Assembly (NCBI GenBank): GCA_964575975.1
Contig: CAZNTU010000063.1
Location: 1 to 27,884 of the forward strand
From: G963674505 sp964575975
GTDB lineage: Bacteria > Desulfobacterota > Desulfobacteria > Desulfobacterales > SKZT01
Length of the DNA stretch: 27,884 nucleotides
Direction of reading: 5' to 3'
The position numbers were made by a program, and so were the translations under genes. Below, one piece after another: positions 7,125-14,586 of this stretch (positions are counted from its first letter, which is position 1; each line of letters opens with the position of its first letter). Below the pieces are notes generated by a model, which was given only the letters and a program-made list of their open reading frames with translations, was not told the origin of the DNA and did no database searches.

Positions 7125-8399
7125 TCAATGCACCGAACACGACAAACAAGGATCGTAGGAGCGCACCAGCATGGAACAGAGCAACTCCAGCCTCTCGTTC
7201 GTCATGTCCTCCGTCGCGTATTTCTCAACGAAGCTTCTCATGTCCAAGTGGATGTTCGCGTTGTTCTGCGTGGTCGGGACAACGCAGTTCGCCTTTTTGA
7301 CGCGTCCTTCGTCGTCGTATACGAAGTGATGGAACAGTATGCCCCGGGGCGCTTCCAGAACGCCCACTCCCTCGCCCGCTTTCGGCTCGACCTCCGCCAG
7401 GCGGTCTTTCATGGACGACTCGCAAAGCTCCTCGAGAATGCGCTCCATTTCATGGGCCGCGTGAAAACATTCCACGATCTGGATGGCGTTGTTCAGAAAC
7501 GGATTTCGGCAAAGAGGCTTCAGCCCCAATGCTTCGGCGATTTTCAACGCCTCCGGCCGAAGGAGGCGGAAGTTGTTGTTGAATCGAGCCATGGCCCCAA
7601 CGGCGTAAGATTCCCTCGAGAGGCGGGTCCACTTGGCGGTGTTGTTTCCGTCCACGTATTCCTCGATGATTTCGGAATAGTCGCTTCCCGCCGCTTCGAC
7701 CCCGTCGCTGGAGACGATCCGGTCGCCGACGAACGGGTATTCCCGCTCGCCTTTCAGGGAGACGTATTCGGTTTCCCTCTCGAACTCCGGCATTCCAAGG
7801 GCGCCGATCCATTCGGCCGCGACGCGAAGATCCGCGACTACCCGCTCCAGCTCCATTTTCAGCTTGGCAAGGGTTTCCTTCGGGGGCGCCGAAGTCACGC
7901 CCCCGACCTGGAAGGCGATGGGATGGATGACTCGTCCGGCTACCGTTTCGCAGACTCTGTTGGCGAAATCCTTGATTCGGAAGGCGACGGCCGCCAGTTC
8001 CGGCTTTTTTTCCACCAGGGAAACAACCCCGGGTTCCGACAGAAAATCCGGCGCGGCCAGTAAAAGCACGTGGAGAACATGGCTTTGCAAAGTTTCCGCG
8101 TGCTTGGCCAGCATGCGCAGGTTGGCGGCGGTTTCGGAGATTTCCACCCCGAACGCCTTTTCCGCGGCGAGGATGGCGCAAAGGCAGTGGCTCACCGAGC
8201 AAATTCCGCAGATTCTGGCCGCGAGCACCCCTGCGGTGGAATAGTGCCTGCCTTTGAGCATGACCTCGAAAAAGCGCGGGGTTTCCACCACGTCCCAACG
8301 GGCCTCCTTTACGACCCCGTTTTCCACCCGGACTTCGACGGCGCCGTGGCCCTCGATTCGCGCCAACGGATGGACATCCACGTTCAAGTCGATCTTCAT
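7125..8399 (-). CDS. hydA: [NiFe] hydrogenase large (alpha) subunit, group 3b-like
   Basis: This subunit of 424 residues carries the NiFe active site of a cytoplasmic bidirectional hydrogenase. The N-terminal ligand motif is RICGIC (C64, C67) and the C-terminal one is DPCLSCSVH (C418, C421, H424). The protein ends exactly on that histidine. Most large subunits carry a C-terminal extension that a maturation protease removes; none is encoded here. The start at 8399 overlaps the small-subunit stop (ATGA) and has AGGAGG in front. The gene order beta-gamma-delta-alpha matches hydBGDA sulfhydrogenases such as those of Pyrococcus, which use NADP(H); the group assignment rests on that order plus subunit sizes. 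Confidence 0.9.
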   Translation of the reverse strand: MKIDLNVDVHPLARIEGHGAVEVRVENGVVKEARWDVVETPRFFEVMLKGRHYSTAGVLAARICGICSVSHCLCAILAAEKAFGVEISETAANLRMLAKHAETLQSHVLHVLLLAAPDFLSEPGVVSLVEKKPELAAVAFRIKDFANRVCETVAGRVIHPIAFQVGGVTSAPPKETLAKLKMELERVVADLRVAAEWIGALGMPEFERETEYVSLKGEREYPFVGDRIVSSDGVEAAGSDYSEIIEEYVDGNNTAKWTRLSRESYAVGAMARFNNNFRLLRPEALKIAEALGLKPLCRNPFLNNAIQIVECFHAAHEMERILEELCESSMKDRLAEVEPKAGEGVGVLEAPRGILFHHFVYDDEGRVKKANCVVPTTQNNANIHLDMRSFVEKYATEDMTNERLELLCSMLVRSYDPCLSCSVH

Positions 8400-9163
8400 T
8401 CTAGTCTTACCTCCTGAAAGCCCCCGAAGAAGTCCATCGCTTCCCGGACCCGCCTTTCGGAAATACCCCTTTCCAGGGCGATCGAGAAAAACGACGGGTA
8501 GTTGGGATCGGCGGCGGGCCCCCTGCACCCGAGGCAACCCAGGCCGAAGGCGGGGCAAGGCGCCCCGCAACCTCCTCGCGTTACGGGGCCGAGGCACAGC
8601 CGTCCCTTGTCCATCAGGCACGAGGCGAAACGCTGCTTGCAGTCCACGCAGACAGGATAGGCCGGAAACGCGAAGGGCACGCCCAAAACGAGGCACTGCA
8701 GTGCTTTGGTCGTCTCGGGCAGGGAGACCGGGCATCCGGGAATCTCCAGGTCCGTCTTGACGATCTCCCGCGCGGATTTGACCCACAGGGTTTCCTTGGG
8801 GCAGTCGCCGTAAACCTCGCGATTCGCCTCTTTCAAATCCGTTTCGTTCTTCAGCCGGTTGACGCCGCCGAAGCACGCGCAGCTGCCCAGCGCCACGAAA
8901 ACTTTGGCTTTCTCCCGGATTCGTCTCAGGCGCTCGACCTCGTCGTGGCGACTCACGGCGCCTTCGACGAAAGCGATGTCGCAGTCGTCCGAAGATGCCG
9001 GGATCGCCGAGGACGCCACCCTGAAATCGACGATCTCCACTAAGCGAAACAGATCGGGAAGCCTGTCGCCCAGATTGACCAACTGAAGCTCGCACCCCTC
9101 GCACGAGGTGAAATCGAAGATCGCGATCTTCGGCCTTGTTATTTCCATGCCCAGGTATTTCAT
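8396..9163 (-). CDS. hydD: [NiFe] hydrogenase small (delta) subunit
   Basis: The 255-residue protein carries the electron relay. The proximal [4Fe-4S] ligands are C21 and C24 (SCEGCELQ), C95 (GSCACFGG) and C144 (IPGCPVS). A C-terminal ferredoxin-like part has eight cysteines (C172, C175, C182, C190, C199, C203, C210, C213), enough for two more cubanes. There is no twin-arginine signal, so the enzyme is cytoplasmic. AAGGA precedes the ATG; the gene begins 16 bases after hydG and overlaps hydA. Size and motifs match delta subunits of group 3b enzymes. Confidence 0.9.
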   Translation of the reverse strand: MKYLGMEITRPKIAIFDFTSCEGCELQLVNLGDRLPDLFRLVEIVDFRVASSAIPASSDDCDIAFVEGAVSRHDEVERLRRIREKAKVFVALGSCACFGGVNRLKNETDLKEANREVYGDCPKETLWVKSAREIVKTDLEIPGCPVSLPETTKALQCLVLGVPFAFPAYPVCVDCKQRFASCLMDKGRLCLGPVTRGGCGAPCPAFGLGCLGCRGPAADPNYPSFFSIALERGISERRVREAMDFFGGFQEVRLE

Positions 9164-9179
9164 CGACGTATCCTTTTTT

Positions 9180-10088
9180 TCAAATAGCTTCCTTCAAGTT
9201 CATGACCGTCCAGAAGTCGAACACCGGCCCGTCGATGCAGGTGTAAGTGGAACCGATGTTGCAGCGGCAGCATTTTCCGATGCCGCAGTGCATTCGGCGT
9301 TCCAGCGAAACGAACATCCGCTGCATGGGTATCCCCATTTCGCCTAGCCGGTTGCAGACGAACTTGAACATGACCGGGGGGCCGCACACGATGGCGTAAG
9401 TCTCGTCGGGCGGGACCCTGACGCCGTCCAGCAGCTTGGTTATGAGCCCGACCGGTCCCAGCCAGGACTTGTCCGGATGCTCCACCACCACTTTCAGGAC
9501 GATGTCGTCGATCCGCCGCCACTGTTCGTACTGGTAGTCGAAAAGTAGTTGGGAGGGGTCCCTGGCGCCGTAGAGAATGTATACGTCCTGGAAATCCGCT
9601 CGGTTTTCGATCACGAAGCTGATGGGCGCCCGCAGCGGGGCGAGCCCGAGACCGCCCGCGATCAGCAGAATGTTGCAGCCTTTCATTCTCTCCATCGGGA
9701 AATGGGTCCCGAAAGGTCCCCGCAAGCCGACCACCGCTCCGCGCTTCGCCTTGTGAAGCGCCTCCGTGACCTTGCCAACTTTCCTGATGCACAGCTCGAT
9801 GGTGCTCTTGATGGAAGGCGAGGAGGAAAACGAAATGGGAATCTCGCCGAATCCGGGCAGCTCGAGCATCACGAACTGGCCGGGCAGAAACGAGAACCTC
9901 TCCCAGTCTTTCGGGTCCTTCATCCGGATTTGAAAAAGCTTCTCCATCTCGGTCAGGCGGATCACGTTGGTGATTTCGGCCTTGAAGCACCGGTCGATGT
10001 CCTTCAAGCGGCTTCGCCGGTTGTAGTCGAGCGGTTCCACCATGTCCGCCTCGTGGGCGATATCGTAGGGATGCATGATTTTTTTCAT
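9180..10088 (-). CDS. hydG: Hydrogenase gamma subunit, FAD/NAD(P)-binding
   Basis: This 302-residue flavoprotein links the iron-sulfur chain to NAD(P)H. It has a ferredoxin-reductase-type FAD barrel (about 32-130, with PISFSSS near 84-90), a nucleotide-binding half (GGLGLAP 145-151, CGPPVM 235-240) and a C-terminal cysteine cluster (C268, C273, C274, C276, C284) expected to bind [2Fe-2S]. The start at 10088 is chosen because GGAG lies eight bases upstream and the ATG overlaps the hydB stop (ATGA); a second in-frame ATG is at 10076. The fold is shared with dihydroorotate dehydrogenase electron-transfer subunits, but the neighbours fix the role. Confidence 0.9.
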   Translation of the reverse strand: MKKIMHPYDIAHEADMVEPLDYNRRSRLKDIDRCFKAEITNVIRLTEMEKLFQIRMKDPKDWERFSFLPGQFVMLELPGFGEIPISFSSSPSIKSTIELCIRKVGKVTEALHKAKRGAVVGLRGPFGTHFPMERMKGCNILLIAGGLGLAPLRAPISFVIENRADFQDVYILYGARDPSQLLFDYQYEQWRRIDDIVLKVVVEHPDKSWLGPVGLITKLLDGVRVPPDETYAIVCGPPVMFKFVCNRLGEMGIPMQRMFVSLERRMHCGIGKCCRCNIGSTYTCIDGPVFDFWTVMNLKEAI

Positions 10089-11131
10089 CTCAGTTGCTCC
10101 ATTTGCAGGTCCCGGATCACGTAAGCGGGCTCGATTCCCGCCAGGCAGGTCCGTCCGCAGCGGTTGCAGCCGACGCACATGGGCTGGCCGAACTTGTCCA
10201 CGAACCCCCGATGCTGATGGTAGTAGCGGTATTTGAGCCGGATGTGTCGGTCCGGACGGAAATTGTGCCCGCCGGCGACCTGCGCGAAATCGTAAAGGTT
10301 GCATGAATACAGTTGTTTGACCTTCTCTCCGGTTTTGAAGTCCATGGACAGAGTTTCCTCTACGCCGTAGCAATAGCAAGTCGGACACGCCATCGCGCAA
10401 CTTCCGCAACTCAGGCACTTGTCTCCCCACTTGTCCCAAACCTTGGATTCGAACTCGATGTCAAGCAGGTTGGGAAGATTTTCCACCCGGACGTCCCTTT
10501 CAAAGTAACTCTCGAATCGGTTTCTTTTCTTCAGATACAGTTCCCTGTCTTCTTCCGTGATGTCCCTTGCGTCCAACTGCCCGAGAGCGATAAACGCGCG
10601 ATCCGAACCGACTTTGACGAAATATCGCTCCCCAATGTCCGTCAGGAACAGGTCGAATCCGTGCGTGACCGTATCAGCGCCCACGGACGAGCAGAAACCT
10701 CCGTGGCAGGGCTTTTGGCAATCGATTCCTATTATGAAGGTATTGCCGCGCCGAGACAGGTAGTAGGGGTTGGGATGCTGGTCTCTGGCGAACACCTTGT
10801 CCAGCTTGACCAAGCCGTTGATATCGCATGGATGCAGTCCCACCACGACCCTGGGATGCTTCCGGTACTGGATTTCCTGCTCCCAGTCGTCGTCCGCGAA
10901 ACGGAACCTGGAAAGCGTCTCCCGAAAGGGCAGGAAGTAGCTCTTCGCGGAATACTCGGTGGTTTCGTATTCGAGGTCGGTTTCGTCGAAGACGTCGAAC
11001 GGAAGATACTGGTGGATCGGCTTGCCGGAGGAATCGGTCCCGACTTCGACAGGCCCCACCCTTTCGATGTCGCGCAAATGGATATCGACCAATTTCGCCA
11101 ATTCGCGCTTGCCTATTGTTTTATATAGCAT
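10085..11131 (-). CDS. hydB: Hydrogenase beta subunit, 4Fe-4S protein
   Basis: The protein has 348 residues, the usual length for the beta subunit of sulfhydrogenase-type enzymes and related to anaerobic sulfite reductase subunit A. The C-terminal part has two four-cysteine clusters, C239/C242/C245/C249 and C319/C322/C325/C329, each ready for a [4Fe-4S]. The N-terminal half includes GLHPCDINGL (C102) and C138/C142/C147, as in the family. It is the first gene of the hyd operon; GGAAGG precedes the ATG. A sulfur-reductase side activity is known for some relatives but cannot be inferred here. Confidence 0.9.
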   Translation of the reverse strand: MLYKTIGKRELAKLVDIHLRDIERVGPVEVGTDSSGKPIHQYLPFDVFDETDLEYETTEYSAKSYFLPFRETLSRFRFADDDWEQEIQYRKHPRVVVGLHPCDINGLVKLDKVFARDQHPNPYYLSRRGNTFIIGIDCQKPCHGGFCSSVGADTVTHGFDLFLTDIGERYFVKVGSDRAFIALGQLDARDITEEDRELYLKKRNRFESYFERDVRVENLPNLLDIEFESKVWDKWGDKCLSCGSCAMACPTCYCYGVEETLSMDFKTGEKVKQLYSCNLYDFAQVAGGHNFRPDRHIRLKYRYYHQHRGFVDKFGQPMCVGCNRCGRTCLAGIEPAYVIRDLQMEQLR

Positions 11132-11242
11132 GAATCGGCATCCTTCCCTTGATGGTTGCCTCCTCCTCGAAAGATCGGCGATAAGAAAAACCGGCGGCTT
11201 TCGGGGGATTCTATTCGAATCGAAAAAGCAATCTTCGTGCCA

Positions 11243-11464
11243 TCAGTTCCGAAGTTCCTTGACCATGATCACCAAGTCCTCGTAATTTCCCGCCTGGTCC
11301 TTGATGAAGTTTTTCAAAACGGCGGCTTCCTTGAACCCCATTTTTTCGCAAATGAAATAGGCCTCGTCCAAGGCGGGAGAGACTTCCGCGTTGCGCAACG
11401 GACGAATGGAAAGTTCGGAGTTGTTCTTCAGCGTGACGGTTTTCGGGTAGTCGTTCGGATTCAT
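11243..11464 (-). pseudogene. GNAT acetyltransferase remnant with in-frame deletion
   Basis: The 73-residue frame joins a GNAT N-terminus (YPKTVTLKNNSELSIRPL, the usual first strand) to a GNAT C-terminus (ICEKMGFKEAAVLKNFIKD ... DLVIMVKEL). The central part with the acetyl-CoA loop is absent; a complete protein would be roughly twice as long. The frame is still open and has GAGGAGG before the ATG, so a short product may be made, but it cannot be an active acetyltransferase. It lies 111 bases upstream of hydB on the same strand. Confidence 0.65.
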
Positions 11465-11833
11465 AATTTTATCCTCCTCGGACGAATAGGAAGATTAGCA
11501 AAATTGAAATATTATTGGACACCAGCTCAATGGCGACTAAAATGGGCTGTGGCAATCATCCTGTGGACAAAGGCCGTTTCGCAAGGACTTAGCAAACTTA
11601 GTGCCAACTGCTCCGCTTTTCCTGAAGGCAGGCGGCGTATAGAAAAGAGCCGTATAGGTTGAACGGGATTTCTGTCGGCTTTTTTGACAGGATGTAAAAA
11701 AAAATTGACGGTCGCAGTTTTGAACGAGCTTGAATCCCCGACCAAAAACGAGTTCCAGTCTTACCGAAATATCAATGGCTGTTTCGATATCGTCGAGAAA
11801 AACTGATGCGTTTTTTTCTTTGATCGGTATGTC
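11465..11833 (-). other. Intergenic stretch with no supported gene
   Basis: I see no convincing coding frame, RNA or strong terminator in these 369 bases between the GNAT remnant and the lipoprotein gene. The promoter for the GNAT remnant and the hyd operon may lie in the AT-rich part at 11480-11520, but no clear -35/-10 pair was found. Confidence 0.4.
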
Positions 11834-13726
11834 TCACTTTGCTTTGAGCCGATACGGTGGGGGCGCGACAAAATTTCCAGGTTGAGCCTTGACAGTCGTC
11901 GTATAGGGTTCGCAGCCGTCCGCTTCAATGGACAAGGTGTAATCTCCCTCGGGAAGATCGAAAAAGACAAATCCGTTTTTGGACAGGAAATCTTTTGACG
12001 CAAGAAAGTTCCTAAGCTCCTCCATGTCGCTCATGCTTTTTGCCATCTCGAGCTTTCGCGCGATGCCGGCTCCGGAAAGATGGACGGAGCGGATTTCGAC
12101 CTTGGCCGATATTGTCTTGAGGTATCCCCAAAAGCTGTCATCGTAGGTCGGTTTAGCGGAAATAATACCCGCGACCATGCCTTGAGGGATCAAGGTAAAG
12201 CTGACATCGGCGATCTTGCCGGCTTGGATGGAAATGGGATGATTCGCCGGTTCGGTTTTAAAACCGAGCGCGCACAGACTCGCTTCGTAATCGCCGGGCG
12301 CTACGGCCTCGGTTTCCTGGTGCGCAAGGAAAGGGTCCACCTTGAATTGTTTTTCCCTGCCTTTTCCGTCTGCGGGTACAAGCACAAAGGACATTTGCAG
12401 CGGGATTTTGACGTCGGGATGAAGAAAGCTGCGGTGAATTTCAACATAGCCTCTTGCATGGGCCATGTTCTTTTCAAGGTTCGCGACAGTCGTCTCGACA
12501 ATCGTCCGATAATGCCCGACGATTTCCGAGCTGTTGAGAATGCTTGTATGGTCTTCGTTAAAGCCCGTTACCTTCAAGGCTTCTGCTTGCGCTCTGGGAT
12601 CCAGCATGCTTTCCAGCGTTACGGTGTTGTCATTGTTCTGCCGAAAGACGCTTCCGTTGCCCTTGTGGCCGAAAAACAGGTAGTATCTGGTTTCAGGGGA
12701 CAGTTTCGTGGCGAAAATTTCGCGGATAAATTCGCTGTCCGGCTCGACATCCTTCCAACTGGGAATCACGAAAGGCGACATTTCCACGCCTGTTTTGGCT
12801 CGCTGCTCTCCACCCCAAGGCGTCGATATGGATATGAAAAGCTTCACGGACGTGTTATGCAGATCATTCTCGATCAAGGCGGAACGGGACACCAGGCCTC
12901 CCATGCTGTGCGCTACGACGAATAACGTCTCGAAGTTATAATCCCGATGGAGATCGTACAGTTTCTTGCGCATGAAAAACGATATCGTTTTCAGCCTTGC
13001 CCCGGATGGATAATGGAAAATCCACGGCTGGTATCGAGAACGATCGATATTGTCTATGAAATATCTCCAGTCCTGGGGTGAACCGGCGGCGCCGTGGACA
13101 AACAGCACGGGTATCTTTTTCCGGTCGTAGGGTTCAAGGAAATAGATATTGCACCCGGTGAGCTTGAAGGAATCGAGAGGCGCCCAAAATCCCTTTGTCC
13201 CCTGCTCCGCCGAGAACGCAGGATCGTTCATGTCCGCGATCGCGCCGGCCGATGTGCAAGGTTTTTTCCAACCGTCGGTCCGTATGGCCAAGGACTTGGC
13301 CCACGACAGGGAATTCGGTTCCGGTTCGTTGGACATCTCCAGGTCAAGTCCCCACTGGATACCTCCGGGTTGAGGAGACAACATGTCCGGTTTTCCATAG
13401 TGGCCGGTCCATTCCCCCTCGTCGCAGACCATATTGCCATTGGCGTCTTCAAAGGCGAAAATGCCGTATTCCCCTTCTCTGACCAGCAACTCGTAAGGCC
13501 CCGGTTCGGATAATTTGGCATAATCCTCTATGGAAACCTTGCCGGCCTGTCTGCTATAGGCAGCAACAACGATTGGGTTTTTCGACGGCGATCGGCTGAA
13601 GATCTCGCCCGAAAGAAGGGAGGAGTCCTTTGAAAACTGCACATCCTCCCTCAGCTTGACCAGGGAGCAGCCACTGGTGAAGCAAGCTATTAAAAGAACC
13701 GCAACTGCAAACCGAAATCTGTTCAT
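11834..13726 (-). CDS. Alpha/beta-hydrolase (lipase/esterase-like) lipoprotein
   Basis: The 630-residue protein begins with a lipoprotein signal peptide (MNRFRFAVAVLLIACFTSGC, acylated Cys20). After an N-terminal beta-rich part, the hydrolase core starts near 205 with the oxyanion motif FVHGAAG. The nucleophile is S274 in AHSMGG; D366 and H393 are the likely partners. The C-terminal 200 residues are beta-rich, with a carboxypeptidase-regulatory-like unit (LPEGDYTLSIEADG). It probably acts on ester substrates at the membrane or outer surface; PGAP1-like or lipase relatives are possible. GGAGG precedes the chosen ATG. The frame stays open for 375 bases upstream, but the signal peptide fixes the start at 13726. 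Confidence 0.85.
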   Translation of the reverse strand: MNRFRFAVAVLLIACFTSGCSLVKLREDVQFSKDSSLLSGEIFSRSPSKNPIVVAAYSRQAGKVSIEDYAKLSEPGPYELLVREGEYGIFAFEDANGNMVCDEGEWTGHYGKPDMLSPQPGGIQWGLDLEMSNEPEPNSLSWAKSLAIRTDGWKKPCTSAGAIADMNDPAFSAEQGTKGFWAPLDSFKLTGCNIYFLEPYDRKKIPVLFVHGAAGSPQDWRYFIDNIDRSRYQPWIFHYPSGARLKTISFFMRKKLYDLHRDYNFETLFVVAHSMGGLVSRSALIENDLHNTSVKLFISISTPWGGEQRAKTGVEMSPFVIPSWKDVEPDSEFIREIFATKLSPETRYYLFFGHKGNGSVFRQNNDNTVTLESMLDPRAQAEALKVTGFNEDHTSILNSSEIVGHYRTIVETTVANLEKNMAHARGYVEIHRSFLHPDVKIPLQMSFVLVPADGKGREKQFKVDPFLAHQETEAVAPGDYEASLCALGFKTEPANHPISIQAGKIADVSFTLIPQGMVAGIISAKPTYDDSFWGYLKTISAKVEIRSVHLSGAGIARKLEMAKSMSDMEELRNFLASKDFLSKNGFVFFDLPEGDYTLSIEADGCEPYTTTVKAQPGNFVAPPPYRLKAK

Positions 13727-13994
13727 CAGAAAACCATCCTCCGCTGGATTTTGGCAACCAAACTCATCTTTTTTTTTGTTTATCACAACATGCCGCAGGG
13801 AAACAATCATATTTTCATCGCCCTTGCGCAGATGTGTGGCAACTTTTGTTTCCGCCTTTAGAAACAGTGTCGTCGCGTCGGACAGGATGAATGCCGAGAA
13901 TTGCCTGCCAGCGGAGGAAGGCTTGGGTAGGAAGTCCGCATATCCCAGTGGATCTTTCCAAGGACCATAAGATAATTGGACTGCATAGACGTCT

Positions 13995-14373
13995 TCAGGC
14001 TCCGGCCGCTGCCCGTTCCTTTTTAGGTGTAACCAATGGCAACTCTCGATCCAATTCGAAAAAAACCAGAAACATATCCTCTTTATCGTCCTCTTCTCCA
14101 CTGTTATCCCTGCGCTTCAGCTTGTAAAGCAATTCGGTTTCCCGCTCCTCCCGGACCTTTTTCAAATACAGTCTTTTCCCTTGGTATCCCGGCCCGTTTT
14201 CCATGAAAATGTAATGGGCATAGGAATTGCCCTGCAGATTGGAATGGGTCAGGCGGTCGCGCATGACAAACGCAAGCGTTCCGTCTTCCATGAAATGGGG
14301 CCGGGCGTAAATGGCCGCATTCACCTTGCCTTCCCTGTCGGCTGTGGCCAGCGGCCAAAAAGTCTTTGGACAT
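13995..14373 (-). pseudogene. Pyridoxamine-phosphate-oxidase-like gene with damaged N-terminus
   Basis: From about 14345 the frame reads ATADREGKVNAAIYARPHF, then MRDRLTHSNLQ and GKRLYLKKVREE, to an FFELDRELPLV ending: a typical FMN-binding PPOX-like split barrel. In that frame there is no ATG before an upstream stop. An ATG at 14373 reads MSKDFLAA, which fits the family N-terminus, but is out of phase. A deletion of about 20 bases with frameshift is the simplest explanation. Initiation at the GTG 14324 could still give a shortened 109-residue protein. Confidence 0.6.
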
Positions 14374-14417
14374 TGTCCTTGACTTTCAATCGATCATGGT
14401 TTAGGGTCGAAAAAAAA

Positions 14418-14517
14418 CGGGGTGGCTTCCGAAAAGATTCTTCGCGAAGGAAATCTTTTCTAGCCTGAGATTATACCCATACAACCTGATCCGGGTAATG
14501 CCGGCGTAGGGAAACGA
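14418..14517 (+). promoter_or_regulatory. TPP (THI-box) riboswitch
   Basis: The conserved pieces are all present in order: GGGGTGGCT (from 14419), CTGAGATTATACCC (14464-14477), and ACCTGATCCGGGTAATGCCGGCGTAGGGAAACG (14484-14516 region). GGCT/AGCC forms P2. An enlarged P3 arm has a perfect nine-pair stem (GAAAAGATT/AATCTTTTC) closing a CTTCGCGAAG hairpin. It sits upstream of thiC, the classic target, and acts with the terminator that follows. Confidence 0.95.
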
Positions 14518-14535
14518 TTATTTTGGCATGCTTCG

Positions 14536-14566
14536 AGCCGTTTCCGTCAGGAAACGGCTTTTTTAT
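14536..14566 (+). terminator. Riboswitch-controlled intrinsic terminator before thiC
   Basis: AGCCGTTTCC (14536-14545) pairs perfectly with GGAAACGGCT (14550-14559) over a GTCA loop, followed by TTTTTATTTT. The 5' arm CGTTTCC (14539-14545) can instead pair with GGAAACG (14510-14516) at the end of the riboswitch, giving an antiterminator when TPP is absent. Confidence 0.92.
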
Positions 14567-14586
14567 TTTCAGGAGGTGGAAATTCT

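Noticed and set aside
8400..9104. In-frame extension upstream of hydA
   Set aside because: The extension is low-complexity Arg-rich sequence inside hydD; the ATG at 8399 with AGGAGG and the ATGA overlap gives the normal subunit length.
11527..11745. 72-residue minus-strand open frame
   Set aside because: No family resemblance, no convincing ribosome site, and biased composition; treated as non-coding.
13727..14101. In-frame extension upstream of the lipoprotein gene
   Set aside because: A signal peptide with lipobox begins at 13726 and the extension overlaps the PPOX-like remnant in another frame.
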